In this document: positions 10,559-21,022 of the stretch, piece after piece
Layout of the letters: each line of letters begins with the position of its first letter
How positions within the stretch are numbered: position 1 is the first letter of the stretch
From: Picochlorum sp. 'celeri'
Lineage: Eukaryota > Chlorophyta > Trebouxiophyceae
DNA length: 64,000 nt
Direction: 5' to 3'
NCBI GenBank assembly: GCA_010909725.1
Contig: JAACMV010000027.1
Coordinates: 1-64,000 of the forward strand
The notes under the pieces: model-generated
Seen by the model: only the letters and a program-made list of their open reading frames with translations
Told to the model about the DNA's origin: nothing
Databases searched by the model: none
Made by a program: the position numbers and the translations under genes

Positions 10559-12910
10559 ATGAAGTCGAGCCGCCATCGCCAACCGTGTCATTTCAAAATG
10601 AAAAAAAAGAGAAAGGTGTCCGCCACACCATCGAAAAAGGTGAAGAAAAAGAAGTTTACTCGATTGGATGTGGCTATAAAGAAGGATAAAGACCGTTTTT
10701 TCAATAAGACAGTCGTCAAGTGCACTTTGCAGCCTTTTTGTAAGTTCAAAGTGGTTCAACGCGAAATTGAAGAATGTGTATTCTACCTGAGTAGACTACA
10801 GATTCATGCGCATCATGTCATGCATCTATTGTTATTGAGGAACGGTGGGGCATTTAGGGACGATAAAGATGAATCTCTCTACGAACTCTACAACAAAATC
10901 TACAGACACCTTGCTAATCATTTGCAACAAAAGAAGGAGAGAAAGGATGTTGATACCAACTTGCGCGACTTGTGCAAGGAATATTGTGAGGAGACTGGGT
11001 TAAAAACAGATTGGCCACAGGGTTGTCTCTCTTCTTGGAGAGGCAAAACAATGGAGCAGATGGCCCAGCAGTCGTCTGTTATGCATACCACGCATTTGGA
11101 AACCAATCTTAATGTATATGCATTACGGTATCTGAGATATTTGCTATTTCGAGACGACACGGACTTTGACCAAATCAAAAATTTGTCAAAGAAGAAGTTT
11201 GGACAAGTATTTTCTGCAATCACACAGGCATTCTGGGAGAGGACGAAAGTCAGTGATATTGTTGAACGTAGACCATCATTGACAGAATTTGCGTCTGATG
11301 TGTCAGTATGGGATGAAGCACAGAGAGCCTTGGATATCATTTGCTCGTTGGTGCCAAAGACGACAACTCTTTCTGAGAAATCCAGAATTTGCTTCTTCAT
11401 TTTGGGTCACTTGGAGCCATTCGTGGAATCACTGCAACAGAGGTTCAGAAACGGAGAGTTTGAAGGGAAGAAGAGTATACTTGGAAGACAGAAATGGACA
11501 TTTTGTCTGTGTCCACAGATGGCCTGGAGACCAAAGCATATCCATATCTCCAGCACAGCAGTGAAGACTATGGTTGAGCAACTCGCAAAGAAATATCCAT
11601 ATATCAGAAAGATAGTAGATGACTGTCCAGCACTGGATGACTATACAAATAAGTATTATTATTGGAAATCGATATTCAACATGAAGCGAGTATTGAAAAA
11701 AAAGCACATGAAGGACCAAACGAAACTCAGATTCGGATGCTCTATATGCACTGATGGCGTCTCTGTTTCTGCTGTTATAGACACTGTGAAGTCGGATCTG
11801 GAATGCAAGATAATCCATCTGCAGGATGATATGAATTACGTCAAAGCAAAGTTGTGGGCCACCTATTGTGGGATGTTTGCAACCAACATTATTGCAAAAA
11901 AGATCAGATATGACCCTTTGCGTATTCTCCTTGGTGACATTTCCACCATACATTATGTTCTACTGAAGCCATTGTTGCATACATTAAAGTCACAAAAGGA
12001 CGTTCTACAGAAACGAAAGGCTAAAAACAAAGACAAGACAGTCATCACAGAAAGGATCAAAAGGTTGGCTGGCATACGCAAAGATGACCATGGTATATAT
12101 CACACAGATTGTATCATTGTCGGTTTGGACCCAGGTAAAAAGTCAGCGGCCACGTGGGTTTTTCATGATTCGGAAAAGCAAAAGATCCATGCAAAGTGGA
12201 ATGCAGAAAATGGTCGTCATACAGAGGTGGAAGACAGATATAAAAGTGATTCTCTGGGGTCAGGAGAATGGATCTTCTTATCTAGTCAGAAACAGTATAC
12301 AGCCAAAATGAAGAAAAGGATGTCTGAATACTGTCCTGCATGGGTGTCTGTGCCAACATACAAGACAGTAGATCTTGAGAAAATTTTTGAGAGTTACAGA
12401 TTCCAAGTTTCTATGTGGCCCCAACTGCAACAAGCCTTCTTCGATGACAAAAAATGGTATCAGAAACAGAAGATGAGGAAATTTTGCAAGGAAAAGTCGG
12501 CCATGGAGGATGTGGTTGCTCGAATCTGTGGAACAAGAAACAAAGAGGCACAGAAGAGAGTCATCGTGGCGTATGGTGATGGTGATAATAACGGCACAAT
12601 GAGGGGCACTGCTCCTATCATGAGCACAAAACTGTTCAACAAGGTATCGGAATGTGCCACAGTTGTGTTGGTTAATGAATTCAATACGTCCAAACTCTGT
12701 TCTTGCTGTCATGAGGCAATGGAACAGTACAACAAACAATTCAGGATGAAACGTTGTCAAAACAATGAATGCATTCGAAATGTTTGGGACCGTGATGTCA
12801 ATGCCAGTATCAATATCAAAGACTTGTTTTTGGAAAAGTGTCACAATGGATCTCGAATCAAGGCTTTCAAGAGGACGAGGAAAAGGCAAAGGACATCAAC
12901 ACGGCAATGA
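10559..12910 (+). CDS. Fanzor RNA-guided nuclease (eukaryotic TnpB relative)
   Basis: A single 783-codon frame without stops or frameshifts. The first ATG of the frame is at 10,559; upstream codons in frame have no ATG. Residues 14-32 form a lysine-rich nuclear localisation signal containing KKKRKV and KKVKKKK. The RuvC-like nuclease is split in the usual way: motif I is GLDPGKK with Asp524; the place where TnpB carries its motif II glutamate reads VIVAYGDG with no Glu; a glutamate follows further on in VNEFNTSK (Glu707), the rearranged site reported for Fanzors; motif III is WDRDVNASIN with Asp746. A zinc knuckle of two cysteine pairs (C714/C717 and C733/C738) lies between. Family knowledge: Fanzor uses an element-encoded RNA to cut DNA. 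That this copy is active is inference from the intact frame and complete catalytic set. It is the only gene of the element. Confidence 0.93.
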   Translation: MKSSRHRQPCHFKMKKKRKVSATPSKKVKKKKFTRLDVAIKKDKDRFFNKTVVKCTLQPFCKFKVVQREIEECVFYLSRLQIHAHHVMHLLLLRNGGAFRDDKDESLYELYNKIYRHLANHLQQKKERKDVDTNLRDLCKEYCEETGLKTDWPQGCLSSWRGKTMEQMAQQSSVMHTTHLETNLNVYALRYLRYLLFRDDTDFDQIKNLSKKKFGQVFSAITQAFWERTKVSDIVERRPSLTEFASDVSVWDEAQRALDIICSLVPKTTTLSEKSRICFFILGHLEPFVESLQQRFRNGEFEGKKSILGRQKWTFCLCPQMAWRPKHIHISSTAVKTMVEQLAKKYPYIRKIVDDCPALDDYTNKYYYWKSIFNMKRVLKKKHMKDQTKLRFGCSICTDGVSVSAVIDTVKSDLECKIIHLQDDMNYVKAKLWATYCGMFATNIIAKKIRYDPLRILLGDISTIHYVLLKPLLHTLKSQKDVLQKRKAKNKDKTVITERIKRLAGIRKDDHGIYHTDCIIVGLDPGKKSAATWVFHDSEKQKIHAKWNAENGRHTEVEDRYKSDSLGSGEWIFLSSQKQYTAKMKKRMSEYCPAWVSVPTYKTVDLEKIFESYRFQVSMWPQLQQAFFDDKKWYQKQKMRKFCKEKSAMEDVVARICGTRNKEAQKRVIVAYGDGDNNGTMRGTAPIMSTKLFNKVSECATVVLVNEFNTSKLCSCCHEAMEQYNKQFRMKRCQNNECIRNVWDRDVNASINIKDLFLEKCHNGSRIKAFKRTRKRQRTSTRQ

Positions 12911-13031
12911 ATTCGGCATGTAAGTCGGCTGCTTTTTGCAGACGCTATGCTTCAAGATACAGCAGAGAGAACGATGGAACTTCCAAGTTTGGAACATTCC
13001 GTCCGACAAACGAAATTAAAAAATTTTACTG
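12911..13031 (+). ncRNA. Candidate guide-RNA (fRNA) region, 3' of Fanzor
   Basis: The 121 bp between the Fanzor stop and the right element end hold no gene. In characterised Fanzor and TnpB loci the guide RNA scaffold comes from the 3' end of the nuclease gene through to the transposon right end, with the guide read from flanking DNA. By analogy this is where the scaffold should lie; here the flank (TAATCTGTAGG onward) would be the guide. I could not fold the region, so this is placement by analogy only. Confidence 0.4.
12995..13031 (-). repeat. Right terminal inverted repeat of Fanzor element
   Basis: Imperfect reverse complement of 10,466-10,501, followed by the TA duplication at 13,032-13,033. 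Confidence 0.75.
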
Positions 13032-13047
13032 TAATCTGTAGGAATTC

Positions 13048-14837
13048 TCAGATCCTTTGAAGAATTTGCATGTACAATTGCAACCGAGTCTCTATCCAGA
13101 GCATCTGTGCTTTTGCCCCACCATTGGCTGCGAGTGTTTCATGTAGAATGGTGCTGAGCCTAGATGGATCGGACATACAGGCCCAGAAGAGTTTCCTGTC
13201 CCTCTGCAATCGCCACACGATATAAAGAACTGCCAGGCGGGCATGCTCTTCTTCTGTGCACGGCATTTGAAACATCGTAGGATGCCAGTATCTCTGGGCT
13301 GATATCAACATCAACGCGTTGACACATGGATTTTTGGTCCCAATACTGCCTGGCCTCGTCCCCTCGCGCCCAAAACTCTCCAGGTAATGGATCGAAAATT
13401 CATGAAGGATCTTTTCAATAATGACCAGCGCACGTATCTGTACCGTCCTATCTGGACTCAAATCATCGTGGTCAACTGGAATGGGTAAAACCACACCGAC
13501 CGACAAGACTAGAGACTCCAGTATATCCTCTTGAAAGTCCATCGCAAATTCTTCAAACGCGTCACACAGGTTGATGACAACTCGCAGTGTTGGAACTGAT
13601 TTCGGATCCATTCGCAGCATCCTGAAGCAACATGCAAATGCCTGTTCAAGGCAGCTCTGCACCCCCAGATTGCTGTTGGATCCCATCTGTTCATCTACCT
13701 CTCTCAAGAGAAACATCAAATAGTATGCATTCGCATCAAAGTCTAGATTTCTTGTCTTGTCGTCCGCCTCGATCATGGTGGAGGCCACCTCTCTGGCTCC
13801 TGCAACACACACACACACACACACACATGTTGACCATCTCCTGGAAACGCCCCCAAAACATTCACCCCCAAAACAGCGAGCGCAAGCACCGTACCGGCCA
13901 GGTCTCCTTCGTTCAGAAATATTTCTATCATGTGAATGTATAGCATCGTGTCCTCAGGGTCCTTCTGCAAGGCTCGGCGTAAATGCATTTTTGACTCCAC
14001 AGCCAACTGGCGTCCATTCCTTCCAGCTTTCCCCCATTGTTCAGGATCGTGGCGCAAGGGGTCCCAGGATGCACCATCCTCATTCGATCTCAAAAGATTG
14101 TACAATTGTTTCTTCCTTAAAAGACCAAGCATTTTGTCGTGTCGGTGCGTCTTGGGATTCTTCAGGGCTGTGGACACCAGGGCTGCCGGCTGCGGCAACA
14201 TGTCATAGGCATCTGCCACTCTGCCCTGGTGTGCCAACAGCGTCGCTCCTAATTCTCTCAACCGGACCTTTTTATCCTCATGTGGCTGATATTGCTCGGC
14301 TTTTCGAAGAAATCTTCGCAGGTCGTCCTCAGACACCAGGTCCTTGTGGCGCAGCAGAAATCGATACAATACCATCAAAACTTCTGAGAATCTGTCGTGG
14401 AGGGACGTTTTCCAATACTGCCAGACTAAATTCAACATCCAAGGTCTCTGAAAAATGCATTTATGCATCATTGAATGAGCAGGAAATAAGGACAAAACAA
14501 CAACAACAACAACGAATGCCACTGCCTTACTTACCTCCCCTTGCAAGAGCGCTAGCAAAACCCTCCCCAGTCGCTCGTCGTCACGTATGCTTTCAAAGTA
14601 TCTCATAGAAACCAATAGTGTGTAAAAATAGCGATTGTAGGCTCGCTCGAAACCGAAGAAACCAGGGTGGAACCCTCGTACTTTGCCTAGCCACGTGGCC
14701 GAGGGCTGCAGGCCGACCTCCTTCGCGTCTCTATTCTCATCTGGTGCTTGCTCCACATCGTCATCGAATTGCTCAAGGTCGCTTCCGGCCTCCGCGGCCT
14801 CCAACAGCCAGGGGTCCTCCATGTCGTGCTCCGCCAT
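13048..14837 (-). CDS. Helical-repeat (TPR-like) protein, possibly TAF1A-like
   Basis: Exons, minus strand: 14,837-14,535, 14,447-13,895 and 13,799-13,048, joining in frame to 535 codons plus stop. Donors are GTAAGT and GTACGG; acceptors CAG. The N-terminus is acidic; the rest is amphipathic helices with TPR-like spacing, such as LRRALQKDPEDTMLYIHMIE. Helix order vaguely resembles TAF1A, an RNA polymerase I TBP-associated factor, but I see no diagnostic motif and hold this loosely. Intron 2 (95 bp) ends in a (TG)n run just before TTGCAG. The stop codon is 14 bp from the Fanzor element's right-hand TA, so the element sits in or next to this gene's 3' UTR. Confidence 0.75.
13804..13828. repeat. 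(CA)n microsatellite in intron 2 of the TPR-like gene
   Basis: About 12 CA units; on the coding strand (TG)n lies directly against the TTGCAG acceptor. Confidence 0.95.
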
Positions 14838-14952
14838 GACGAAACACTAACAAAAACAGTTCATGCATCAAACACAGGGCGGGTAAAACACATCCATGGG
14901 TTTCACTCTTTAATTTAAATTAAAATATACAACAGAAATCATTCGGGGTCAT

Positions 14953-16268
14953 TTATGCATCTGCTGGGGCGGGCCCTCCTCCGCCACCTCTGCTGCTGGA
15001 CATCCTAGCTTGAGAGGCGCGCAGCATGGCCTCGTAATCCTTCGATTCCATGGCGACATTGCTACTTGGAGTAACTACTGAGTCAATGAGTCCGTATTCG
15101 ATGGCCTGCTCTGGCGTGAAATACCTGTTCCTTCCCACGTCCTTCCTCAATGAGGCCTTATCCTGCCCTGTGTATCGCGCCAAATGATCCACGTAGATTT
15201 CTGTAGACTTCTCCAATTCATTGGCTTTGATCATGACATCTCTAACACTACCAAAAGAGCGATTCAACCTAGGAGGGCATGTCATGATTCTCGAGTGCGG
15301 GAGCGCGAATCTGTGGCCTTTTTTACCAGATGCCAGTATCATGGCTGCATTCCCGAAAGCTTGCCCGATTACCTGAACAGCAGATGCACACGTTTGCTCA
15401 AAATCAGCACCTAAAATGACCCATGATATGATGCAGCGTACCAGAGTGTATATATCTGGGCGGATGTAAGACATTGTATCCAAAATGGCCGTGGCCTCGG
15501 TCTCAAAACCGACAGCTTCTTTATCAGCGGATTGGGAACCTTCACAAGCAATATTATTATACAATAATAATATTCTGTTCTTAAGACAGAAAACAAAACG
15601 GAATAGATCAACATGGGGCGTACCAGTCGAATTTATGTACAAATACACAGGTTTCTCTGGGTTGGCATAGTTCAGCCACAGCAGCTCCGAAATAACAAGC
15701 TCCGTCACAGACGGAACCAGAGGCATTCCGATATAGCAGATACGGCCATCCAACAGGAGCGATGGCAGGTCTGGAGGGGCCTGGCCTGGGGCTTTGGTAT
15801 CGACGGCCATCCGAACAGACTGCCGAGTCGAAGCACTCACCTCGTCGCCGACATAGAAAGCCTTGGCAGTGAGATCACTCTGCATCATACAAAATGCCTT
15901 GTTAGATTTCTTCTGCCATGCCCGCGTGCTCCATTTCGGCCGCTAGAGCACTGCTGCAGCGAATGACGAGGCAAACAACGTACGGCTTCCACAACCGGGG
16001 CTTTGGTCAATCCTTCAGGAGTGAGGCCCAAGACATGCATCTGTTGCACAGTGAGTCCATATTCTGGAGACACGAGGTTCTTGTTCTCCAACAGCAGGTC
16101 CTCGTCGCCTGCTGTGAACCCGATGCCCATGGAGCCGGCGCGCGCTTGCCCCTTGCGACACACTTTGCCACAATACATTTTTGGAGGAGATTCAAGCGAC
16201 AGGGGTGCCGATTTCGGCCCACTGACGCACCCCCGACTCTTTGCTGTGGTGACGTTCCAGAGGCTCAT
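14953..16268 (-). CDS. ClpR2-like inactive subunit of the plastid Clp protease
   Basis: Exons, minus strand: 16,268-15,984, 15,879-15,624, 15,539-15,442 and 15,372-14,953; 352 residues after joining. The first ~60 residues look like a plastid transit peptide. The ClpP fold is clear (INSTG, ETEATAILDTMSYI, ASGKKGHRFALPHSR), but the catalytic serine of ClpP (GQAASMGA) is replaced in GQAFGNAA by Gly, and the catalytic His of MIHQP is absent (MTCPP). This is the pattern of ClpR proteins, non-catalytic members of the plastid Clp ring. The PPRLNRSFGS stretch and a Gly/Pro-rich tail after DYEAML match plant ClpR2 best. Donors are GTACGT or GTACGC. Confidence 0.88.
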
Positions 16269-16454
16269 GGTTCTGTACCAACTCTGGGATTTTCAATGTT
16301 TCTCCCCGTGATAAATAATTAAATGAAGCGTTTACTTTTTTTTTGATAAATAATCTCGCGCGCAGGCGCAGAGGTATCACAGAGCGAGCAGGGTAAGGTC
16401 CATAGGTCCATTAGAGTAGGATCTACAGTAGGTTGCTAAAGCAAGACAAGATTG

Positions 16455-18080
16455 TCAGAGATTGACAACGGCAATAGAGTCCCTCAGCCGCTCCACTAGA
16501 GCAGAACTATCCGCGTCACTGGAAGGCTTGATACGGGCCACGCATCTCTGCACACAGACTCCCAAAAAAGTGGATTGTGAAAAAACCAGACCAGACATAT
16601 ATATCAATATCTCACCTCTGCCAATATTGTCGCGGCCCAAACCCGCGTTTCTGAGAGCCTATGACCCATGATAAATGCATTGGACTGCAGGCAGTTCATG
16701 ATGGGCGCACATTCCGCCTGGAAACTCTGCTCTGATGAAACAAGAAAGTTGTGCTGCTCGACCTTTCTTTCCAGCAGGTCAATGAATGGTCGATATAGTA
16801 CGGACATAACAGTGTTCTGAATCGGAACTTTGAGTTCGCATTCCACAGCTCTGCAGTAGGCCTGAAATAATGCCAAGCATCTGGAGACCACAAACAGACC
16901 CATGGGAGTGGCCATTGGCAGGACCACGAGACGCAGAAGAACATCGCACGTCTCTTTAACTCGTGTTTGGACCCACTGGGCGAATATTCGTTCCAGAGAA
17001 GGGTTCGAGCGAGGGTCGATGAGATGGTGGACCTGTTCCTCTGCATCCAAGAGCATCCCCACCATTGCAAAGCCAATATCACTGGATATCCTGCTAGGAG
17101 ACTTGTTTCCTCCTTCTTCCAGGGAAAAATGAAAAGTATCAGGCACACTTAAAGACACAATATTCGAGGATAATTTCTGTCGCATTCTGTTTGAATGGTA
17201 ATTCAACAGATACTGAAGCTGGATCCGGGGAGATGCCAATTTTCCCAACAGCCTGGCAACCCGGTCAATCTGGCCGACGCAGACCCCTTTATTCGAGTCC
17301 TCTTTTTCTATAAGCGATCCACACAATCGAGTGGTAAGAGAATCCAGATCCGCCAAGAGGTGCAAGCGGTCTCCCAGTGCTGTGTTCTTCTCAGGGGCTT
17401 TTGTGCTCGTCTGAATATCACTGCGTACTCTCATCATGCTATCGATCGCCATCTCTATGGTGTCCACCGTACAATGGCGAATATTCTGCTCCAGCGAGTC
17501 TAGCAACTTTTGGCTCTCTGCATGCGTGGGCAGTTCTCGAAAAGTCGTGCGCACACTAGTTTTTCCCGTGGCATTGTCAATATTTCCAGATTGTCCAAAA
17601 TCCTGCTTTGATATCTCCAGAGATGCAGAAGATTGCTCTTTGAGAGTTTTCGTCAGTTTCTCGGCAGCCTTCAGAGACTTTCTGCTCCTCTCGATCACCC
17701 CGTGGACGTGCAACACCTCATGCAAAGTGTCTGAGAATGTCCTCAGCTCCGAGTTCACCTCCCACTGACGACTTCCGGGGGGCGCAAGATTCCTCTGTCC
17801 CTTTTCGGCCCGGCCAGATGCGGGTACAACTGGTCCTGTGGTCTCTTCAGCTACAACGTCTGGTGCAGCTTCAGGAGGAACCGTTTTGTTCTTCCTCCTC
17901 GTTGCCATCCTTGACATGCTCTTCTTGAGACGTTTGAAGGTTCCTGCATTCTCATGATTCTTAGAGAGGCCACCGTGCCTGCATATCGGAAACAACGGGT
18001 TACGAGGACACGGAACATGGAGCAAGGTTGAGAAGACAAGGAACGCACGGGGACCCGCCATCCTTTGCAGAGTCACTCAT
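16455..18080 (-). CDS. Exocyst Exo84-like protein
   Basis: Exons, minus strand: 18,080-18,049, 17,978-16,616 and 16,547-16,455; 495 residues. The 32-nt first exon (MSDSAKDGG...) uses donor GTGCGT; introns are 70 and 68 bp. Residues 10-80 are basic and proline-rich; an N-terminal helical region (ELRTFSDTLHEVLHVHGVIE) is followed by an all-helical domain with IQLQYLLNYHSNRM and a long C-terminal helix bundle. Order and spacing resemble plant Exo84 (helical N-region, LLLNAH-like motif, C-terminal cullin-repeat-like bundle), which tethers secretory vesicles at the plasma membrane. Another CATCHR tethering subunit such as a COG protein is possible. It is head-to-head with COX5B. Confidence 0.6.
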
Positions 18081-18337
18081 CTCCAAGAAGTAATACAGGC
18101 AATAACCAGCGACGACGTCGTCTCATCATCGCAATATCCCTACCAAAAAGGATGCCTTGGGTCTGCATACGTGCAGGGAAAAACGACCCGACCAAAGGGG
18201 TTGCCTGATGGGCTGCATGCAGTCAGCTGACTATGGCAAATCTCCACTGTATACCAGGAGGTTTGTGCACGGTGAACTTGTCAGCAGTGGAGCAGACGGA
18301 AAACTTTCCTTCTTCAAAAAGCGCGAGGTATTAAAAC

Positions 18338-19162
18338 ATGAACAAGTTTGGGTCCCTTATCGTCCGCGTGGCACGTTCTGGGGCTGGGCTCGTGGGGGAG
18401 GGCCAGAGTGCTGTGCCAGGAGCTCGCGAGTGTGGGGTACGTGACTTTTGCATGTCAAACGTATGTTTGACGAATAAAGAATAATTTGTTCGGGATTGGG
18501 GTGCGCTGTATCGCTGATTTGGGGCTTCACCAGCTCGACAGACTGGTCGCGTTGTCACGTGTGGATCCCCGAGGGACTCCATTTGGTTTGGCAGGGTTGG
18601 GGTCAACATGCAAGGATTTTAAAAGATAAACGTATGGGAAATAATAAGACGTGGTAGGCGAGGGCGTGTGTATGCCGAACTGAGGCGCTTGCTCCCAACC
18701 CAGCCAAAGGCCTACCGGGTCTTGCAACGGTGGTGACCGATGGCGATGCATGATGTTCCTTTTTCTGATGACTGTATTTTTTCCTGTCTGCAGGCGTCTT
18801 TGTGGAACGTGGTCAGCAAGGCGAACGTGTCTACCACAAGTTTTGCCTCATCGGGGGCAGTCACCAACCTTGATGCTGAGATTGAGCACGCGACAGGATT
18901 AGAGAAGGCACAGTTGGAATCTGCGAACAAGGGCGTAGACTTGTTTCATGAAGCATGGCTAGACGCTCCCTTCGGGACCGAGACCAATCCAGTAGAGGTC
19001 ACGTCAGAGTTCTCAGAGAGGATTGTAGGTGTTCCTGACCCAGACGATGACTCCACCGTCTGGTGGGGTGTCATCGAGGAGGGGCAACCTCCCAAGCAAA
19101 TTATCGAAGGTGGTGAATTTTTTGTGCTGAAAAGGTTACCAAGTAGTGGTGGCCATCATTAG
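18338..19162 (+). CDS. Cytochrome c oxidase subunit 5B, zinc ligands lost
   Basis: Exon 1 is 18,338-18,436 (33 codons: MNKFGSLIVRVARSGAGLVG..., a typical mitochondrial presequence), donor GTACGT; exon 2 is 18,794-19,162; 155 residues in all. The mature part has the family's ATGLE...L segment, WLDAPFGT, NPVEV and RIVG, as in plant subunit Vb, a nuclear-encoded peripheral subunit of complex IV on the matrix side. The four cysteines that bind zinc in animals and plants (RIVGC... and CPxC before the final QYF/HYK-like strand) are absent: here RIVGVPDPDDDS and PKQIIEGGEFFVL. The 357-bp intron is one of the longer ones in this window. Confidence 0.85.
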
Positions 19163-19341
19163 GAAGTTTCTTGTTTTGTAATGTCGTTTTTTACATTGTT
19201 GGCAACAACAACTGTAGTACAACTGTACAATGTACAAAATGGTATACATGTCCAAGAAGAATGCAGCCATTTCCAAGGAAAAGGAGGTTCCAATGGCACA
19301 GGCAGCAGAGGCACTCCCCTATCGCGTGCAGAGACACACTC

Positions 19342-20802
19342 TTACAAGAGAGTGTTCTTGATGAGCAATCTGCACACGACATATGGGTCGACATTGGCAG
19401 AAGGACGGCGATCCTCAAGGTATCCCTTTCCTGCCAACTGGACTGGGAGAGGGATACGGATAGAGGATCCACGATCGGCAACACCTGACCTGAAGGTGTC
19501 AATGTCGCAAGTCTCGTGTGCTCCGGTCAGACGGTCCTCGTTACCTGATCCATACTGGGTGATGTGCTCAGCATGGCACTTGGAGAGTCTCTCGATGGCA
19601 GCTTCGATCGCAGCCATACCTCCATCGCGGCGCATGCTCTCAGTGGAGTAATTGGTGTGGGCTCCTGCACCATTCCAGTCACCCTTGACTGGCTTTGGGG
19701 CAAAGGTGGAGATGATTCCGAACTCCTCGCCGAGGCGATGGAGGAGCCACCTGGCCACCATCACCATATCTCCCGTATCCAAAGGTCCAGTTGGACCAAT
19801 CTGGAATTCCCACTGCCCTGGCATCACTTCGGCATTGATACCGGAAATGGTGAGGCCTGCCTTGATGCAAGCGTCCATGTGTGCCTCCGCGAGGGCACGG
19901 CCGTAAACAGACTCATTTCCTACACCGCAGTAAAATGGGCCCTGTGGTGCTGGATATCCTCCGAGTGGCCATCCGTAAACGGAGGATCCTCCCTTACCGA
20001 GCATAGTGTACTCCTGCTCAAAACCAAAGAGTGGGGCTTCTGCCTTAACCTTGTCGTTGATCACGGCCTCTAACATGGCTCTAGTGTTGGTTGGATGTGG
20101 GTTTCCCTGTGGATCGAGGACATCACACATCACAAGGACATCATCTCCTCCACGGATTGGATCTGGGCACACAAAGCATGGGCGGAGGATGCAATCAGAG
20201 TTGTTTCCCTCGGCCTGGCCAGTGGAGGACCCATCAAAGGACCAGTTTGGGAAATCTTTTGGGTTCATTGAGGTGACTGGCTTTGGAATGCACTTGGTCT
20301 TGGAGCGCATTTCGTTGAACATGTTTCCCTTCTGGACGGAGCCCTCCTGACCGTCGTACCAGATGTACTCTGCCCTCTGAGTCAATGCATTCACTCTGAA
20401 TGTCACAAAACGTCCCTGCAAAAGACAATTCGGCACGTGAGGCGGGTAAAGTACCGGACTCAGCGGCATGCCTTTCGGAAGGTAGGACCGACAAGGGCGG
20501 GGCAGACAGCGCGAGTCAACATACCTGGCGTCCAGAAGCAAATGCGTTGCATTCAACCTTTCTCTGAGCCAAAACGCTCTGCAAGTCATACAGGAGTCAT
20601 GAGCATCTCAGTCCGCACACGCCTGACCAGCACGAGGATGGGCCGACGGCCCACCAGGCTCGATCCACATTTGTTGGCAGCGAACATCCACACATATTCT
20701 AGATGGCATCATATTGTTGGAAGGCCACGATGCGGGAGAGTAATTGCAAGCCACTCCTATTCCCGGTAGACCACGCACCTTTTGGGTAAAAACGGCGACC
20801 AT
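19342..20802 (-). CDS. Glutamine synthetase, eukaryotic type II
   Basis: Exons, minus strand: 20,802-20,779 (24 nt, MVAVFTQK), 20,578-20,525 (54 nt) and 20,415-19,342; 383 residues. Catalyses ATP-dependent amidation of glutamate, the entry point of ammonium assimilation. Signatures visible: NWSFDGSSTGQAEG near the N-terminus, the Glu-rich metal and substrate site FGFEQEYTML, NAEVMPGQWEFQIGP, GDWNGAGAHTNYS and the arginine loop ADRGSSIRIP. Length is that of GSII. No clear plastid transit peptide precedes the catalytic part, so cytosolic location is favoured, although the short N-terminus cannot exclude organellar import. Two very small 5' exons are separated by introns of about 200 and 109 bp. 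Confidence 0.95.
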
Positions 20803-21022
20803 CGTGACAAATTTGCAACTCCTTCGGTGATTAACAGGATTACTATTACTTAAGTTGATTAAAATTAGATGGATCGGGAAGGCCGTGGTCTCTTTTGTGG
20901 ACGGGCGAACGTGTTGGTGAATTAGGGCAAGGGTAGGGTACGTCCATTCCCTAACATCCGATGCCCATGTGATCGGTCTCTGGTGGCACTCGATCGGAGG
21001 GGGAAAACCTCTTTTGCTTGTG

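Larger units (their letters stand above)
10466..13031 (+). mobile_element. Fanzor-carrying mariner-like element
   Basis: A 2,566-bp element bounded by imperfect inverted repeats of about 36-40 bp. The left end reads CCGTAAAAATTTTAAATTTC and the right end, reverse-complemented, CAGTAAAATTTTTTAATTTC. Both are immediately flanked by TA (10,464-10,465 and 13,032-13,033), as expected for Tc1/mariner-type insertion. The only gene inside is Fanzor, so any transposase must act in trans. The element lies between the 0.8-kb repeat array and the TPR gene, whose stop codon is only 14 bp from the right TA. Association of Fanzor with eukaryotic DNA transposons, including mariner types, is known from the literature. 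Confidence 0.8.

Noticed and set aside
12919..12940. GTAAGT ... TTTTTGCAG just after the Fanzor stop, resembling a 22-nt intron
   Set aside because: Too short for a spliceosomal intron in this genome (smallest seen 38 nt) and lies in the presumed guide-RNA region.
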